From a virus: a DNA stretch of 23,370 nt. Location: positions 1-23,370 of the IMG/VR virus record IMGVR_UViG_3300009481_000105. The stretch is one strand, 5' to 3'. The position numbers and the translations under genes are program-made. Shown piece after piece: positions 6,320 to 14,864 of this stretch (within the stretch, counting starts at the first letter, position 1; each line of letters begins with the position of its first letter). Below the pieces are notes generated by a model. That model searched no databases, had not been told where the DNA came from, and saw nothing but the letters and a program-made list of their open reading frames with translations.

Positions 6320-6736
6320 TTGATTGACGGCAATTGTGAGGGTTGCCCATACCATGTTTATCCTTATACGGCACAATCGCCTGTTATGGAAAATGGAAAA
6401 TACATCACTAAGGAGTTTCGCTCAGACGAAGATGTTTGGGCTATAATTGATTTAATTATAAAAGAAACTAACACCGTGAACAGAAAGCAAAAGAAAAACT
6501 TTGATATAACAAAATCTGTGTTATCGCAAATTCCTTTCTTTGCCTGTACTAATAAAATGTTAAACCAACAAGTGCAAAATGACATTGCACGATATTTATA
6601 TTGTGACAAATTTAAAGTACCAGCCTATAAAGGCTCATACGGCAACCAACCATACAAATGGATACAAAAAGCTATGATGATAGGAAACATAATAGCAAAA
6701 AAACAAAACAAGGAAGTAGAGAAAAAAAATGGCTAA
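6320..6736 (+). CDS. Downstream (T) part of tail assembly chaperone, 138 aa if started alone
   Basis: The frame has no ATG near its 5' end; the first usable codon is TTG 6320 with no ribosome binding site. The frame continues upstream without a stop to the GGGGGAA run at 6284, giving readable protein (RETLTLELNVLIDGNCEGCP) across the junction, which supports synthesis as a -1 frameshift extension of the 92-aa gene. Residues CEGCP and a later FFACTNK suggest a possible metal site. The C-terminal half is basic and helical. It overlaps the tape measure start by 8 bases. In known phages the T part recruits tape measure and tube subunits. Confidence 0.65.
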   Translation: MIDGNCEGCPYHVYPYTAQSPVMENGKYITKEFRSDEDVWAIIDLIIKETNTVNRKQKKNFDITKSVLSQIPFFACTNKMLNQQVQNDIARYLYCDKFKVPAYKGSYGNQPYKWIQKAMMIGNIIAKKQNKEVEKKNG

Positions 6737-8678
6737 GATAGTAAGCACAGCGGTATTAGAGTTTTCTGTAAAGGGTGATAAAATTCACGTTAAAGCATTA
6801 AAACAAAGTGGGGATGCGGCAAAAAGCTACGCAAAAGGTTTAGGCATATTAAATAAAGAACAAAACATAACTTTTAGGAACCAAAGAAACCTTCATAAAG
6901 CAAACTTAAAATTAATGGGTTCTTTTTCTGTTTTACGTTCTAAACTGTTACTTATAACTTTTGCTACAGCACTATTTACTAAAACAATTGGTCGTTTAAT
7001 TTCTGCATCTAACGAACAAGAGCTAGCTGAAAGAAAACTATCACAAGCTTTAACATCAACTGGTCGAGCTACAGAATTTTCATCACATGAAATGAAAAAT
7101 TTTGCGGCAGAATTGCAAAAAGTATCATCGTTTGGCGATGAAACTATTATTAAGTCTCAAGCTTTATTGGCAACATTTACTTCTATAGGAAAAAATGTAT
7201 TTCCAAATGCAACAAAAGCAATATTAAATGTTTCTGCGGCAATGGGTCAAGACTTACAACAAACAACTATACAAGTAGGTAAAGCGTTAAACGACCCTTT
7301 ATTGGGAATGACTTCATTGAGAAGAGTAGGAATACAATTATCTGAAACACAACAAAAACAAATTAAAAGCTTTGTTGAAGTAAACGATGTTTTATCTGCT
7401 CAAAAAATTATATTAGGAGAGCTTGAAACACAATTTGGAGGAATGGCTGAAGCTATTACAGAAACATCTGCTGGTGCATTACTGCAAATGAAAAACGCAC
7501 TTGGAGACACCGCAGAAGCTTTAGGAGATTTACTTGCTCCAGCAGTTATTAATATTGCAAAAACATTTACAGGGGCGGCAGAAGCTGTTACTTTATATTT
7601 AAAAAATTTAAGATTAGCTACACTTACTATAACAGATTCAACAGAAGCTCACGAAAAAGAAGAAATTATGCTTGCTAAAATAGGAAAGAAAAAAAGAGAA
7701 ATTGCCGCATTAGATGAAGATAGTTTTATGTTTACAGTAAACAAACAGCGTCTGGATAAAGAATTATTAGAATTAGAAGTAGAACTTGTTGTAGCCACTA
7801 ACGAAAGAAAGCAAAAAGAAATAGAGGCGGCATCAGAATTGGCTGTTGCTAATGTAAAAGCAAAAGAATCATTTAGCCCTCTTGTTTCAGAACAAAAGGC
7901 TATTGGAGAGATTGCTAAAGCCAATGCAGAAATATTTAAAAACAATTTAGATTTTCAGTTAATGCAAATTGATTTGCAAGCTGAAAAATATCGTCAAATG
8001 AAATTAGATGAGGTTGCTATTGACCAATTTGTCAATGACGCAAAAAAGGAGATTGCTTTACAACATTTAGAAGATAATAACGCAATTTATGAAGCAAGCT
8101 TTGCTGGATACGATGCTTTTGTAAATACTCTAGTAGATGCAGATATGACGGGTACGGAAAGAAGAACTAAAGCGGCAGAAGCGTTTAAAAATTCTTTAAT
8201 AAAATTTGGTGCAGAAATGCTAAAAGACCATATTAAAAATATAATAGTAAAAAATGTAATTTCTAAAACAGGCGAATCAGCCGCAATAGCATCTGCTCTT
8301 GTGTCGGGTAAAGCAATTGCTTCTGCTTATGCTGTTCCAGCTTCATTGGCAAGTACGGCAAGTTTTGGTGCGTCTGCGGTTACAGGGCAAGCCGCCTTGG
8401 TTGCAAGCATAGCGGCAACAAAAGCTATTTCATCTTTTGCTCAAGGTGGAGATTTTGTTACCAACGGAGCTCAATTAATTATGGTTGGAGACAATCCCGG
8501 TGGAAAAGAGAGAGTTCAAGTAACTCCATTAAGTAGCCCCTCTGCAAGACAATCTTCTGGGGGAGGTGGAGTAACCGTTAATATATCAGGCGGTATAGTT
8601 CAAGACGATTATGTAAGAAATGAATTAATTCCAGCATTAAATAGAGCTACAGGAACAGGAACTAAGATTAATGCTTGA
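6729..8678 (+). CDS. Tail tape measure protein, 649 aa
   Basis: Long, Ala- and Lys-rich, mostly helical. A conserved tape measure core lies at about residues 90-240 (SNEQELAERKLSQALTSTG, VGKALNDPLLGMTSLRRVG, with the KALNDP signature). Coiled coil fills about residues 305-430. Hydrophobic segments near residues 70-90 and in the Ala-rich stretch at 510-570 may insert in the host membrane. The C-terminal tail has GGDFVTNGAQLIMVGDNPGG, as in many tape measure proteins. With about 0.15 nm per residue, the length predicts a tail near 97 nm, short for a siphovirus. The last 8 bases overlap the following gene. Confidence 0.88.
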   Translation: MAKIVSTAVLEFSVKGDKIHVKALKQSGDAAKSYAKGLGILNKEQNITFRNQRNLHKANLKLMGSFSVLRSKLLLITFATALFTKTIGRLISASNEQELAERKLSQALTSTGRATEFSSHEMKNFAAELQKVSSFGDETIIKSQALLATFTSIGKNVFPNATKAILNVSAAMGQDLQQTTIQVGKALNDPLLGMTSLRRVGIQLSETQQKQIKSFVEVNDVLSAQKIILGELETQFGGMAEAITETSAGALLQMKNALGDTAEALGDLLAPAVINIAKTFTGAAEAVTLYLKNLRLATLTITDSTEAHEKEEIMLAKIGKKKREIAALDEDSFMFTVNKQRLDKELLELEVELVVATNERKQKEIEAASELAVANVKAKESFSPLVSEQKAIGEIAKANAEIFKNNLDFQLMQIDLQAEKYRQMKLDEVAIDQFVNDAKKEIALQHLEDNNAIYEASFAGYDAFVNTLVDADMTGTERRTKAAEAFKNSLIKFGAEMLKDHIKNIIVKNVISKTGESAAIASALVSGKAIASAYAVPASLASTASFGASAVTGQAALVASIAATKAISSFAQGGDFVTNGAQLIMVGDNPGGKERVQVTPLSSPSARQSSGGGGVTVNISGGIVQDDYVRNELIPALNRATGTGTKINA

Positions 8679-10986
8679 TTTTAATGATTCATTAGATGCT
8701 CCTTTAAAACTAAAAAACACAACAGCATTTTGGGTGTTAAAATTATATTATGCCGATGAGGATGCGGCTGACTATATAGGCGTAAGCGATAAACATAGAA
8801 CAGATGGAAGCGATTTTTATCATGGCATTGTTTCTTCTTGGGGAGATTTAAATCAATCTTTAAACTTTTACAACTTTGAAACAACTCAAGCCAACATGAC
8901 TGTAACGCTTATTAATGCAGAAAAAAGTATAAAGGGCGGTAGGTTTTCTGATTTATTTTCATCTTATAATTTTGCCAATAGAAAATGGGAATTATTTCAA
9001 GTGGCAAGTGGGTATTCTACTTGGGATGTTTCTGCAAACATGATAGGCTCTGGAATAATTGCTGGAGATATAAAATATAACACAGATACAATATCTCTTA
9101 CGCTGTTAGATAATTCTTCAAGGTTTCACAAAATAGTTCCGTATCATGCAGTTGATTTAAATACATACTCTAATGCTCCCAGAATAAATATTGGAGCCCC
9201 TGTTCCTATGGCTTATGGAGATTTTGGGGAAGATATTGCTGTTGGAACTTATGGAGATTTTGGCTATCACTTTGTTAAGGGAAGATTTCCAGCTATTGTA
9301 GTTGACAAACAAAACTCAGACGGATTAACTGTTGCTCTCCCAGACACAATAAGACCTCATGCAGAATATGGTACAGGAACCGCTTTAAATGACATGGCTC
9401 AATTATCTATACTATACGGGGGGAGGGTATATATGCCTGTAGAGGGTCAATATTTACAATGCAATTTAAATAATTGCAAAGTTGGAGACCATGCTTCATT
9501 CGGCTATGACGACGCTCCAGATGAAGACGGAGATAATATTATATATTTTAAAGGTTCGTCTTATTTTGCTTATTTTCCTTTAGAAAGTTTAAGCGACACT
9601 ACAGGGGTTACAAGCGGAAGTATAGACAATTGGTTAGATGGAGATTTTACAACTGTATCTATTTTAGGAGCAGATGGAGATGAAGACCCTGTAACTCGAA
9701 GTGTAGAATTTAGATTTCCAGATATTACAAAACTTGGTCATTTAGATACAGACGGAGATGTAGATGTTTTGGTACAGGTAACGGCAGTTCAAGGTAGTCC
9801 AACTTTAAAGCTAGTAAATACTAAACCGGGAGCAGAACAAACATTTACTTCTGGAACTGGAAATAAAAGAGTTGCTATGTCTAGTGCTTTTAATGCAACG
9901 CAAAGAGATACGCAAGATTTTAGTTCAGAAACAATAGGTCTTAGCATAACAACCCCAGCAGATACCGACTCTGGCATAAGCTTGTCTCAAGTAGGTTTAC
10001 AAATAGAAGTTGATGTATTTAAAAAATATGGACAACCTATATATAATCAAGAAATTATTTATACGGGTGCGTCTAACGACCCCGGAGGATACAGGATTGT
10101 AAACACAGAGGTAACTTCTTCGCTTACTACGCAAAACAGACAATATATGTATTATGCTGGAAAAGGTAGAGAGTTTGGCGGTTGGATAGATGCAGACAGC
10201 AGAAACAATGGATATAATGATACTAATTTAATAGAAAATCCAATATATATAATTGAACATATTTTACGCTCTGAATTAGGGTTAACGTCTAGCGAAATTG
10301 ACCACGCTACTTTTGATACGGCTGGAAATACAACAAACGGACATATAACAAATACTTTTGACGATGCTATTGGCGACATAAAGTTTGCTTTTAGTCATTA
10401 TAAGTTTTTGGATTCAAGAGAATTAATTAAACGACTATCAAAGCAATGTTGTTCGTATGTGTTTATTGGTGGAGATGGCAAATTTAAAATTAAAACACTT
10501 CAAAAAGCCGCAGACTACGGAAGTGCAAATAAAACAATAGATTATGTAGATATAAATTTAAAGGGAATATCTAAAACACCTCTTAGTCAAGTAAAGAATG
10601 ATGTTACAGTAAATTATGACTTTGATTATATGGATGAAGTATTTAAGAAAAGCAAAAACAGAACAGCTCCAGTTACAAAAGATTCTACAGGAAACAATCA
10701 AGTATTTAAACTAAAGCTAGATGCTTCTGCTATTTTAGACGATACAACAGCAGATAATTTAGCAATAGCATACAAAGATATATTTAAAGACCAAAAAGTG
10801 GTGTTGGATTTTGATTGTTTACGACCTTATTATAATGATTTAGAAATGGGAGATATAATTAAGTTTGAAAACTGGGATAGTAAAATTAAAATATACGGAA
10901 CAGCAATGGGTACAGATTATTATATAATTTCTGATATTAGTAAAAAACCTAGCGGTTGTTCCATAAAAGCAATAAAGGTGAGTTAA
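8671..10986 (+). CDS. Large tail hub / distal tail protein, 771 aa
   Basis: ATG 8671 overlaps the end of the tape measure gene by 8 bases. The protein is mostly beta-structured with repeated short strands and Asp/Gly turns. The middle part (about residues 445-560) and the C-terminal part (about 600-760) contain DSRELIKRLSKQCCSYVFIG and an MGDIIKFENWDSKIKIYGT-like stretch, which resembles hub proteins that close the tail tip (gp27-like fold, DUF-type tail proteins of marine phages). Its position right after the tape measure is the usual place for distal tail or hub proteins. Receptor binding is possible but not shown. Confidence 0.6.
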   Translation: MLDFNDSLDAPLKLKNTTAFWVLKLYYADEDAADYIGVSDKHRTDGSDFYHGIVSSWGDLNQSLNFYNFETTQANMTVTLINAEKSIKGGRFSDLFSSYNFANRKWELFQVASGYSTWDVSANMIGSGIIAGDIKYNTDTISLTLLDNSSRFHKIVPYHAVDLNTYSNAPRINIGAPVPMAYGDFGEDIAVGTYGDFGYHFVKGRFPAIVVDKQNSDGLTVALPDTIRPHAEYGTGTALNDMAQLSILYGGRVYMPVEGQYLQCNLNNCKVGDHASFGYDDAPDEDGDNIIYFKGSSYFAYFPLESLSDTTGVTSGSIDNWLDGDFTTVSILGADGDEDPVTRSVEFRFPDITKLGHLDTDGDVDVLVQVTAVQGSPTLKLVNTKPGAEQTFTSGTGNKRVAMSSAFNATQRDTQDFSSETIGLSITTPADTDSGISLSQVGLQIEVDVFKKYGQPIYNQEIIYTGASNDPGGYRIVNTEVTSSLTTQNRQYMYYAGKGREFGGWIDADSRNNGYNDTNLIENPIYIIEHILRSELGLTSSEIDHATFDTAGNTTNGHITNTFDDAIGDIKFAFSHYKFLDSRELIKRLSKQCCSYVFIGGDGKFKIKTLQKAADYGSANKTIDYVDINLKGISKTPLSQVKNDVTVNYDFDYMDEVFKKSKNRTAPVTKDSTGNNQVFKLKLDASAILDDTTADNLAIAYKDIFKDQKVVLDFDCLRPYYNDLEMGDIIKFENWDSKIKIYGTAMGTDYYIISDISKKPSGCSIKAIKVS

Positions 10987-10987
10987 T

Positions 10988-12022
10988 ATGGCAAATATGA
11001 ATGTAAGAACGCCAAGATTTTATGTAGATACACCAAGCTATTTATTAAGTAGGGGTATGACGCAAAATGGAGAACTAGATGTATTGACTGGTAGTAATTT
11101 AATTGGCATTCAAACAGGTTCAGAAATAGAATTGTTTGATATGAACCCTTTAAATAAAGTAGATTTTAATACATCTGCCGCAACAGGAGACCATGTGTTA
11201 GTTAATATAGATACGCAAAGCACTAATAGTAAAAAGAATTTTGTTGCAATATTAAATCATAATATGAAGAGTGCGGATGCAAAAGTAAGAATTAAAGGAG
11301 CCGACACAGAATCCCTTGTTCAATCTGTTGATATGTCTCTTGGAACTGTTATGGGAAATCCAGCAGAAGTGGTTAATGCAGATACTATTAGTTCAAGCGT
11401 AGTAACTCCAGCGACTGATGGAAGCACAATTGTAAAATTTGACGAAGCAACAAAAAGGTTTTGGGGAATACAATTTGAAGGTGATAGTGCATTTGACGGT
11501 TCAACCGATTTGTTTATAGGGTGTATTTTAATAGGAGAATATTTTGATATGCCAAATGCTCCAGACTTAAATGTTACATCTTCTATTATGTTTGACGGTG
11601 TAAAAACTTTAGAATCTGCCGCTGGACAACGCTTTTCTAATATGGCAAATAGCGGAAGAACGCATGGAGCTACAACCAAGTCACCATTTACAATAGGCAA
11701 TCCAGATTATGAAGGTTATGGTGGAAGACTAGCTTATGATATGAGCTTTTCATATTTAAACGCAACAAGCGTATTTCCTAATAGATACCAGTCTTTAGTG
11801 CACACAGATGATACAGTAGTTTCTGATGTTTGGAACAAAACAAATGGAAGTCATTTGCCTTTTATATTTTCCATAGATAATGCTTACGTTGAAGATGATG
11901 GCTCTCAAGCAAATTCTGAATCTGTTCATATGTTTGCTAGATTTGCAAACAATTCATTAGACCTTCAGCAAGTAGCTCCAGATGTATGGAATGTAGGTTT
12001 TAGAGTAGAAGAAGAGTTTTAA
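10988..12022 (+). CDS. Minor/distal tail protein, 344 aa
   Basis: The ATG follows the previous stop by one base. The protein starts MANMNVRTPRFYVDTPSYLL and is rich in strands, Asn, Ser and Asp. The C-terminal 90 residues (DNAYVEDDGSQANSESVHM, FARFANNSLDLQQVAPD) suggest a beta-sandwich surface domain. Proteins with this N-terminal pattern occur downstream of tail hub genes in marine phages, as far as I recall. It is the last + strand gene, and its stop codon overlaps the stop codon of the oppositely transcribed gene by 4 bases. Receptor-binding or baseplate function is inference. Confidence 0.6.
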   Translation: MANMNVRTPRFYVDTPSYLLSRGMTQNGELDVLTGSNLIGIQTGSEIELFDMNPLNKVDFNTSAATGDHVLVNIDTQSTNSKKNFVAILNHNMKSADAKVRIKGADTESLVQSVDMSLGTVMGNPAEVVNADTISSSVVTPATDGSTIVKFDEATKRFWGIQFEGDSAFDGSTDLFIGCILIGEYFDMPNAPDLNVTSSIMFDGVKTLESAAGQRFSNMANSGRTHGATTKSPFTIGNPDYEGYGGRLAYDMSFSYLNATSVFPNRYQSLVHTDDTVVSDVWNKTNGSHLPFIFSIDNAYVEDDGSQANSESVHMFARFANNSLDLQQVAPDVWNVGFRVEEEF

Positions 12023-12303
12023 GCCTTACATCTTTTACAAATCATATTTTCTTTCCCAATTTTTGGAAAGTTTTCATAGTATTCAGTTTTTTTATGAAAC
12101 CTAGCTGATTTCTGCCAACACATTTTACACTTAGGACAATGTTTAATATTGTCATCAGCATATCTTGCATCTAATTTATAATCATTAATACCTGTAGGCT
12201 TATTCGACTCTGAATTAATAAACCATTCAATAGATTTATCGTCATCAGGGTTTTCTTCATAGTATTGTTTTCGTAGTAGTGCGGCGTGCTCTTCTTGTGT
12301 CAA
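12019..12303 (-). CDS. Small zinc-ribbon protein, 94 aa
   Basis: The start is TTG at 12303, overlapping the upstream stop as TTGA; no ATG is available near the 5' end. The N-terminal part is acidic and helical (MTQEEHAALLRKQYYEENPDDD). The C-terminal part has CPKCKMC (residues 56-62) and CKRC near the end, spaced like a zinc ribbon. Its position at the 3' end of the - strand unit does not reveal a role. It may bind nucleic acid. The reading frame converges with the late operon with only a 4-base overlap of stops. Confidence 0.6.
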   Translation of the reverse strand: MTQEEHAALLRKQYYEENPDDDKSIEWFINSESNKPTGINDYKLDARYADDNIKHCPKCKMCWQKSARFHKKTEYYENFPKIGKENMICKRCKA

Positions 12304-12503
12304 AATGGATTATTGTTCGTCTCTTTCTGTAGCTCAAATTTTAATGATAAGTATTCTTTACCTTCTTGTGTTGTATTAACCCAACTTGCAACTCGATAGT
12401 CTACTCCATCTATTTTTGCAGTTCCTGTATAATCTGGTCTTGCTTCTTTCCCTTCTTTATCATTGCGAAAGATTGAACCACTATTTTCTTTATGTTCGTA
12501 CAT
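12300..12503 (-). CDS. DUF736-like small protein, 67 aa
   Basis: ATG 12503 has GGGAG nine bases upstream and a TTATAAT box and inverted repeat before that. The body DYTGTAKIDGVDYRVASWVN, followed by EGKEYLSLKFE, matches the small beta-barrel pattern YxGxI...V.G..Y...W......G..YLS.K of DUF736-type proteins found in phages and plasmids, possibly single-strand DNA-binding-like. Function is not established. The N-terminal extension is short and polar (YEHKENSGSIFRNDKEGKEA). TTGA overlap with the following gene. Confidence 0.65.
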   Translation of the reverse strand: MYEHKENSGSIFRNDKEGKEARPDYTGTAKIDGVDYRVASWVNTTQEGKEYLSLKFELQKETNNNPF

Positions 12504-12522
12504 ATTAACTCCCTATTATAAG

Positions 12523-12578
12523 GGGTGGAGAAGTAAGGAGGTTATTCAAGAGGAGCTTGAGTAAGAACTTCCCCACCC
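12523..12578 (-). promoter_or_regulatory. Long hairpin before TTATAAT and the DUF736-like gene
   Basis: Outer stem: 12567-12578 with 12523-12534, 12 bp including one G.U. Inner stem: 12556-12564 with 12542-12550, 9 bp including one G.U, with a 5-base loop. Read on the - strand, the outer 3' arm is followed by C, TTATAAT, AGGGAG and the ATG at 12503. The arm contains CTCC, which could instead pair with the ribosome binding site GGGAG, so two exclusive folds are possible. It covers the last 12 codons and stop of the upstream 58-aa gene. Confidence 0.55.
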
Positions 12579-12718
12579 GCTTTTTTTATTTTTGTTATGT
12601 CTCCTAATATTTGTGATGATTTGTCTGTAGAATCGTATTTAATATAATTTTGTAATGCTCTTTTGACTACTTCATATTCGTCATGTGTTAAAATTAAAGC
12701 AATTCTTTTTTCTGACAT
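12542..12718 (-). CDS. Hypothetical small protein, 58 aa
   Basis: A complete short frame: ATG 12718 shares one base with the TAA of the metallophosphoesterase gene (TAATG), stop TAA at 12542-12544. The N terminus reads MSEKRIALILTHDEYEVVKR: a strand followed by a helix (to about residue 27) that looks like a small ribbon-helix unit. The C-terminal part is polar (ITKIKKAGGEVLTQAPLE). Coupling to the upstream gene supports translation. No function assigned. Confidence 0.65.
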   Translation of the reverse strand: MSEKRIALILTHDEYEVVKRALQNYIKYDSTDKSSQILGDITKIKKAGGEVLTQAPLE

Positions 12719-13944
12719 TATATTTTTATTTCAAGTATAGTTGATTTAGGTATTAATTTTTCAGATGATTTAGGATTATAAGCTTTAATACTCTTTTCAA
12801 TATTATACCCTTTATTATCTACATTTTGTAAATCCACCTTTATACCATCTCTGTTGCCATTGTTATAAAAAACATACAAGTTTTGACTTGCTCTGCCTGA
12901 TAAATTAAGTGCTTTTTCTGAATAATCATTTGCTCCAACTAGCGATGAACTCCTTGCATAAGTGTCTCCTATGCGTGCAGAATGTATATGTCCACTTATA
13001 ACATAGTCAATATTTATTCCCCTACTAGCATATCTTCCTTTGATTTGATTAACAGAAGATTCGTGTTTAGCGGTTATAGAGCCGTGACCATGCAATAACA
13101 ACAAATTTTGTCCAGCTACATTTAAAACAACTTCCATAGGGTCTCCAGATACAAATTCAATTTTAGTTTTCATAAATAATGCTCGTAGCATATTAAATAT
13201 AGTAAAGTCATAATTATCTGTAGCTAAAATATCAGCCCATCCATATTCTTTATGTACTCTTGCCTCATTTCCAGAAACACACGCTACAGTAACATTATAA
13301 GATTGGTTTAAATCAATAATTGCTTGTTGAAGTATATCGGTTGCAATAAAGACCGCTTGAGCTCTGTTTGTAGAATTTGTAAGCAATTCATCCAATCTTC
13401 TATCTGAGTTGATTAAATCACCCGTTAAAGCCACAACTACATTAGTTATATGTTGTGTCGAAAAATAACTTTTAGCGGCTTGTATGTGCCTTTTAATGCG
13501 TTTTGACGCTACCTTAAAGTCAAACTTGTTATTTGGAAGGCTAACAAGCTCATTAAAGTGTAAATCGGAGAAATGAACTACTCCAACTGCCTTCCCTTTT
13601 TTTGGATGAGTTTTAACAGATTTGTGAAATTTATTTTCTCGTAATACTTCTAATATTTTAGAGCTTAATGTGGTTACTGCATTATCTAATCGAGCATACT
13701 CACGAAAAGTTTTTCTTTCTATGCGATTTCTGTCTTGAAACGATTGTTTTTGTTTGGCAAGCTTAACGCTTTCACGCACCATATCTGGTTCACCAAGAAC
13801 AGGGCTAACTGTTTTATAATTACAATCATTACACTTCCATCTTAATTTTGGGTTTTTTGCATCATTTAAACCATTTTTTATTAGGTCTCCGCTACCGCAC
13901 TTTGGACAGGTTACAATATAACCTTCATCGTTATAAGTTATCAT
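12718..13944 (-). CDS. Calcineurin-like metallophosphoesterase with N-terminal zinc ribbon, 408 aa
   Basis: Residues 13-41 form a zinc ribbon (CPKC, then CNDC 21 residues on) like those of InsA-type transposases. After a helical linker comes the metallophosphoesterase domain: DLH at 127-129, GDL at 175-177, GNE at 225-227 (GNHE in most family members; here His is replaced), HGHG at 285-288 and GHIHS at 318-322. These ligate two metal ions. The enzyme probably hydrolyses phosphodiester or phosphomonoester bonds, perhaps in DNA or cyclic nucleotides. It overlaps NinG by 14 bases and is in an operon with a PD-(D/E)XK nuclease, which favours nucleic acid metabolism. Confidence 0.8.
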   Translation of the reverse strand: MITYNDEGYIVTCPKCGSGDLIKNGLNDAKNPKLRWKCNDCNYKTVSPVLGEPDMVRESVKLAKQKQSFQDRNRIERKTFREYARLDNAVTTLSSKILEVLRENKFHKSVKTHPKKGKAVGVVHFSDLHFNELVSLPNNKFDFKVASKRIKRHIQAAKSYFSTQHITNVVVALTGDLINSDRRLDELLTNSTNRAQAVFIATDILQQAIIDLNQSYNVTVACVSGNEARVHKEYGWADILATDNYDFTIFNMLRALFMKTKIEFVSGDPMEVVLNVAGQNLLLLHGHGSITAKHESSVNQIKGRYASRGINIDYVISGHIHSARIGDTYARSSSLVGANDYSEKALNLSGRASQNLYVFYNNGNRDGIKVDLQNVDNKGYNIEKSIKAYNPKSSEKLIPKSTILEIKI

Positions 13945-14311
13945 AATGCTCCTTTAATTCGAGGTATAAATCCTCTAGTTGTGGCGTTGAAAATTTATTT
14001 ACTGTTCTGTATCTTCTGTGTACTATGTCGTATTTATCTTTACCAAATTTTTCTACATACCAATTTGAATAAGGATAAAAATCTCTTTCGTGTCTAAGGT
14101 TGCAACCTCTACATTGCGTATGACAGTTGCCATCTTCTGATATGTCCCATCTTGTATTATAAGCCGTTCTTGAAAACAAGTGTCCATTTTGTAAAAATTG
14201 AGTTGTTCCGCATACAACACAATATGGTGTAGTCTTTCTAATTATAAGGCTAACTATTTTATCTAGTTTTCTTACAATAGATTTTCGCTTACTTATTTTT
14301 CTGCGTGGCAT
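13931..14311 (-). CDS. ninG: NinG-like recombination nuclease, 126 aa
   Basis: Matches the NinG/Rap family of lambdoid and other phages: CVVC (residues 31-34), GHLFSR (43-48), RWD (54-56), then HTQCRGCNLRH (64-74) as the Cys/His metal cluster, followed by DFYPYSNWYVEKFG. Lambda Rap (NinG) resolves branched recombination intermediates. The N terminus is basic (RRKISKRKSIVRK). It is translated after the upstream nuclease gene (TAATG sharing at 14311) and before the metallophosphoesterase (14-base overlap). Family length is usually somewhat longer, so this is a compact member. Confidence 0.75.
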   Translation of the reverse strand: MPRRKISKRKSIVRKLDKIVSLIIRKTTPYCVVCGTTQFLQNGHLFSRTAYNTRWDISEDGNCHTQCRGCNLRHERDFYPYSNWYVEKFGKDKYDIVHRRYRTVNKFSTPQLEDLYLELKEHYDNL

Positions 14312-14739
14312 TATAAAGTATAACCTTCTCTTTCACAATAGTCTTCCCATTTATCTAAAAATTGTAAAACTGTATATTTTTCATAATTCCACCATTTATA
14401 AGTGTTATTATATTTAAAATAACACTTTTCTACATATTGGTCTTTTACTATTATATCTTCTTCTTGATTTGTATTATGTCTAAATAAAACAGCACAGGCT
14501 TTGTGTCCCTTTTCTCCTTCTTTACCTTTTACTTGGTCATGTGATTGGACAGCTCTTTCTAAAGCCCATCGCTGTCCATCTGGAACATCCGCCCCAACAA
14601 GCTTTGCTTCCATATAAACAAATACTTTTCCGCTATAATCAATAAATCCATCAATGTCAGTAGGAATAATACCTCTTCTTCTTTCCATGCCCTCAAAAGA
14701 TATAAGTTGCTTTGCTCTTTCTGGATGATTTATAATCAT
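14311..14739 (-). CDS. PD-(D/E)XK-type nuclease, 142 aa
   Basis: Residues 27-46 read TDIDGFIDYSGKVFVYMEAK: an acidic strand with Asp (28, 30), a hairpin, and the E-x-K signature (E44, K46) typical of the PD-(D/E)XK core. An N-terminal helix (HPERAKQLISFEGMERRRG) carries a further acid. The rest contains a DGQRWALERAVQSHDQVKG helix and a C-terminal YYF/W-rich stretch. It overlaps the start of NinG by one base. Holliday-junction or single-strand-specific cleavage is plausible by context. The exact family is not recognised. Confidence 0.65.
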   Translation of the reverse strand: MIINHPERAKQLISFEGMERRRGIIPTDIDGFIDYSGKVFVYMEAKLVGADVPDGQRWALERAVQSHDQVKGKEGEKGHKACAVLFRHNTNQEEDIIVKDQYVEKCYFKYNNTYKWWNYEKYTVLQFLDKWEDYCEREGYTL

Positions 14740-14864
14740 TATTTCCCCTTTGAATTTATAATCTCACTACTTATAACCCATATAATAAAAAGGGCTACCG
14801 CTATAAACAAAAGCGATAACCCTAATATTAATAGATTGCTTATAAACGTTGCAATCTCAATCAT
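14739..14864 (-). CDS. Tiny single-span membrane protein, 41 aa
   Basis: A 41-codon frame with ATG 14864, GGAGGG upstream, ATGA overlap with the upstream HTH gene and TAATG overlap with the nuclease gene. Residues 10-32 are one continuous hydrophobic segment (LLILGLSLLFIAVALFIIWV), with a short acidic N terminus and polar C-terminal tail. The frame also contains a strong terminator-like hairpin (14791-14823), so the DNA may serve two purposes. Function unknown. Confidence 0.65.
   Translation of the reverse strand: MIEIATFISNLLILGLSLLFIAVALFIIWVISSEIINSKGK
14785..14823 (-). terminator. Candidate intrinsic terminator or attenuator inside the 41-aa gene
   Basis: On the - strand, 14823-14812 (AGGGTTATCGCT) pairs with 14802-14791 (AGCGGTAGCCCT): 12 bp with two G.U, 9-base loop. 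It is followed directly by TTTTTATTATAT. That is the classical shape of a rho-independent terminator for the - strand transcript, placed before TTATAAG and TTATAAA boxes at 14776-14751 that precede the nuclease gene. Confidence 0.5.
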
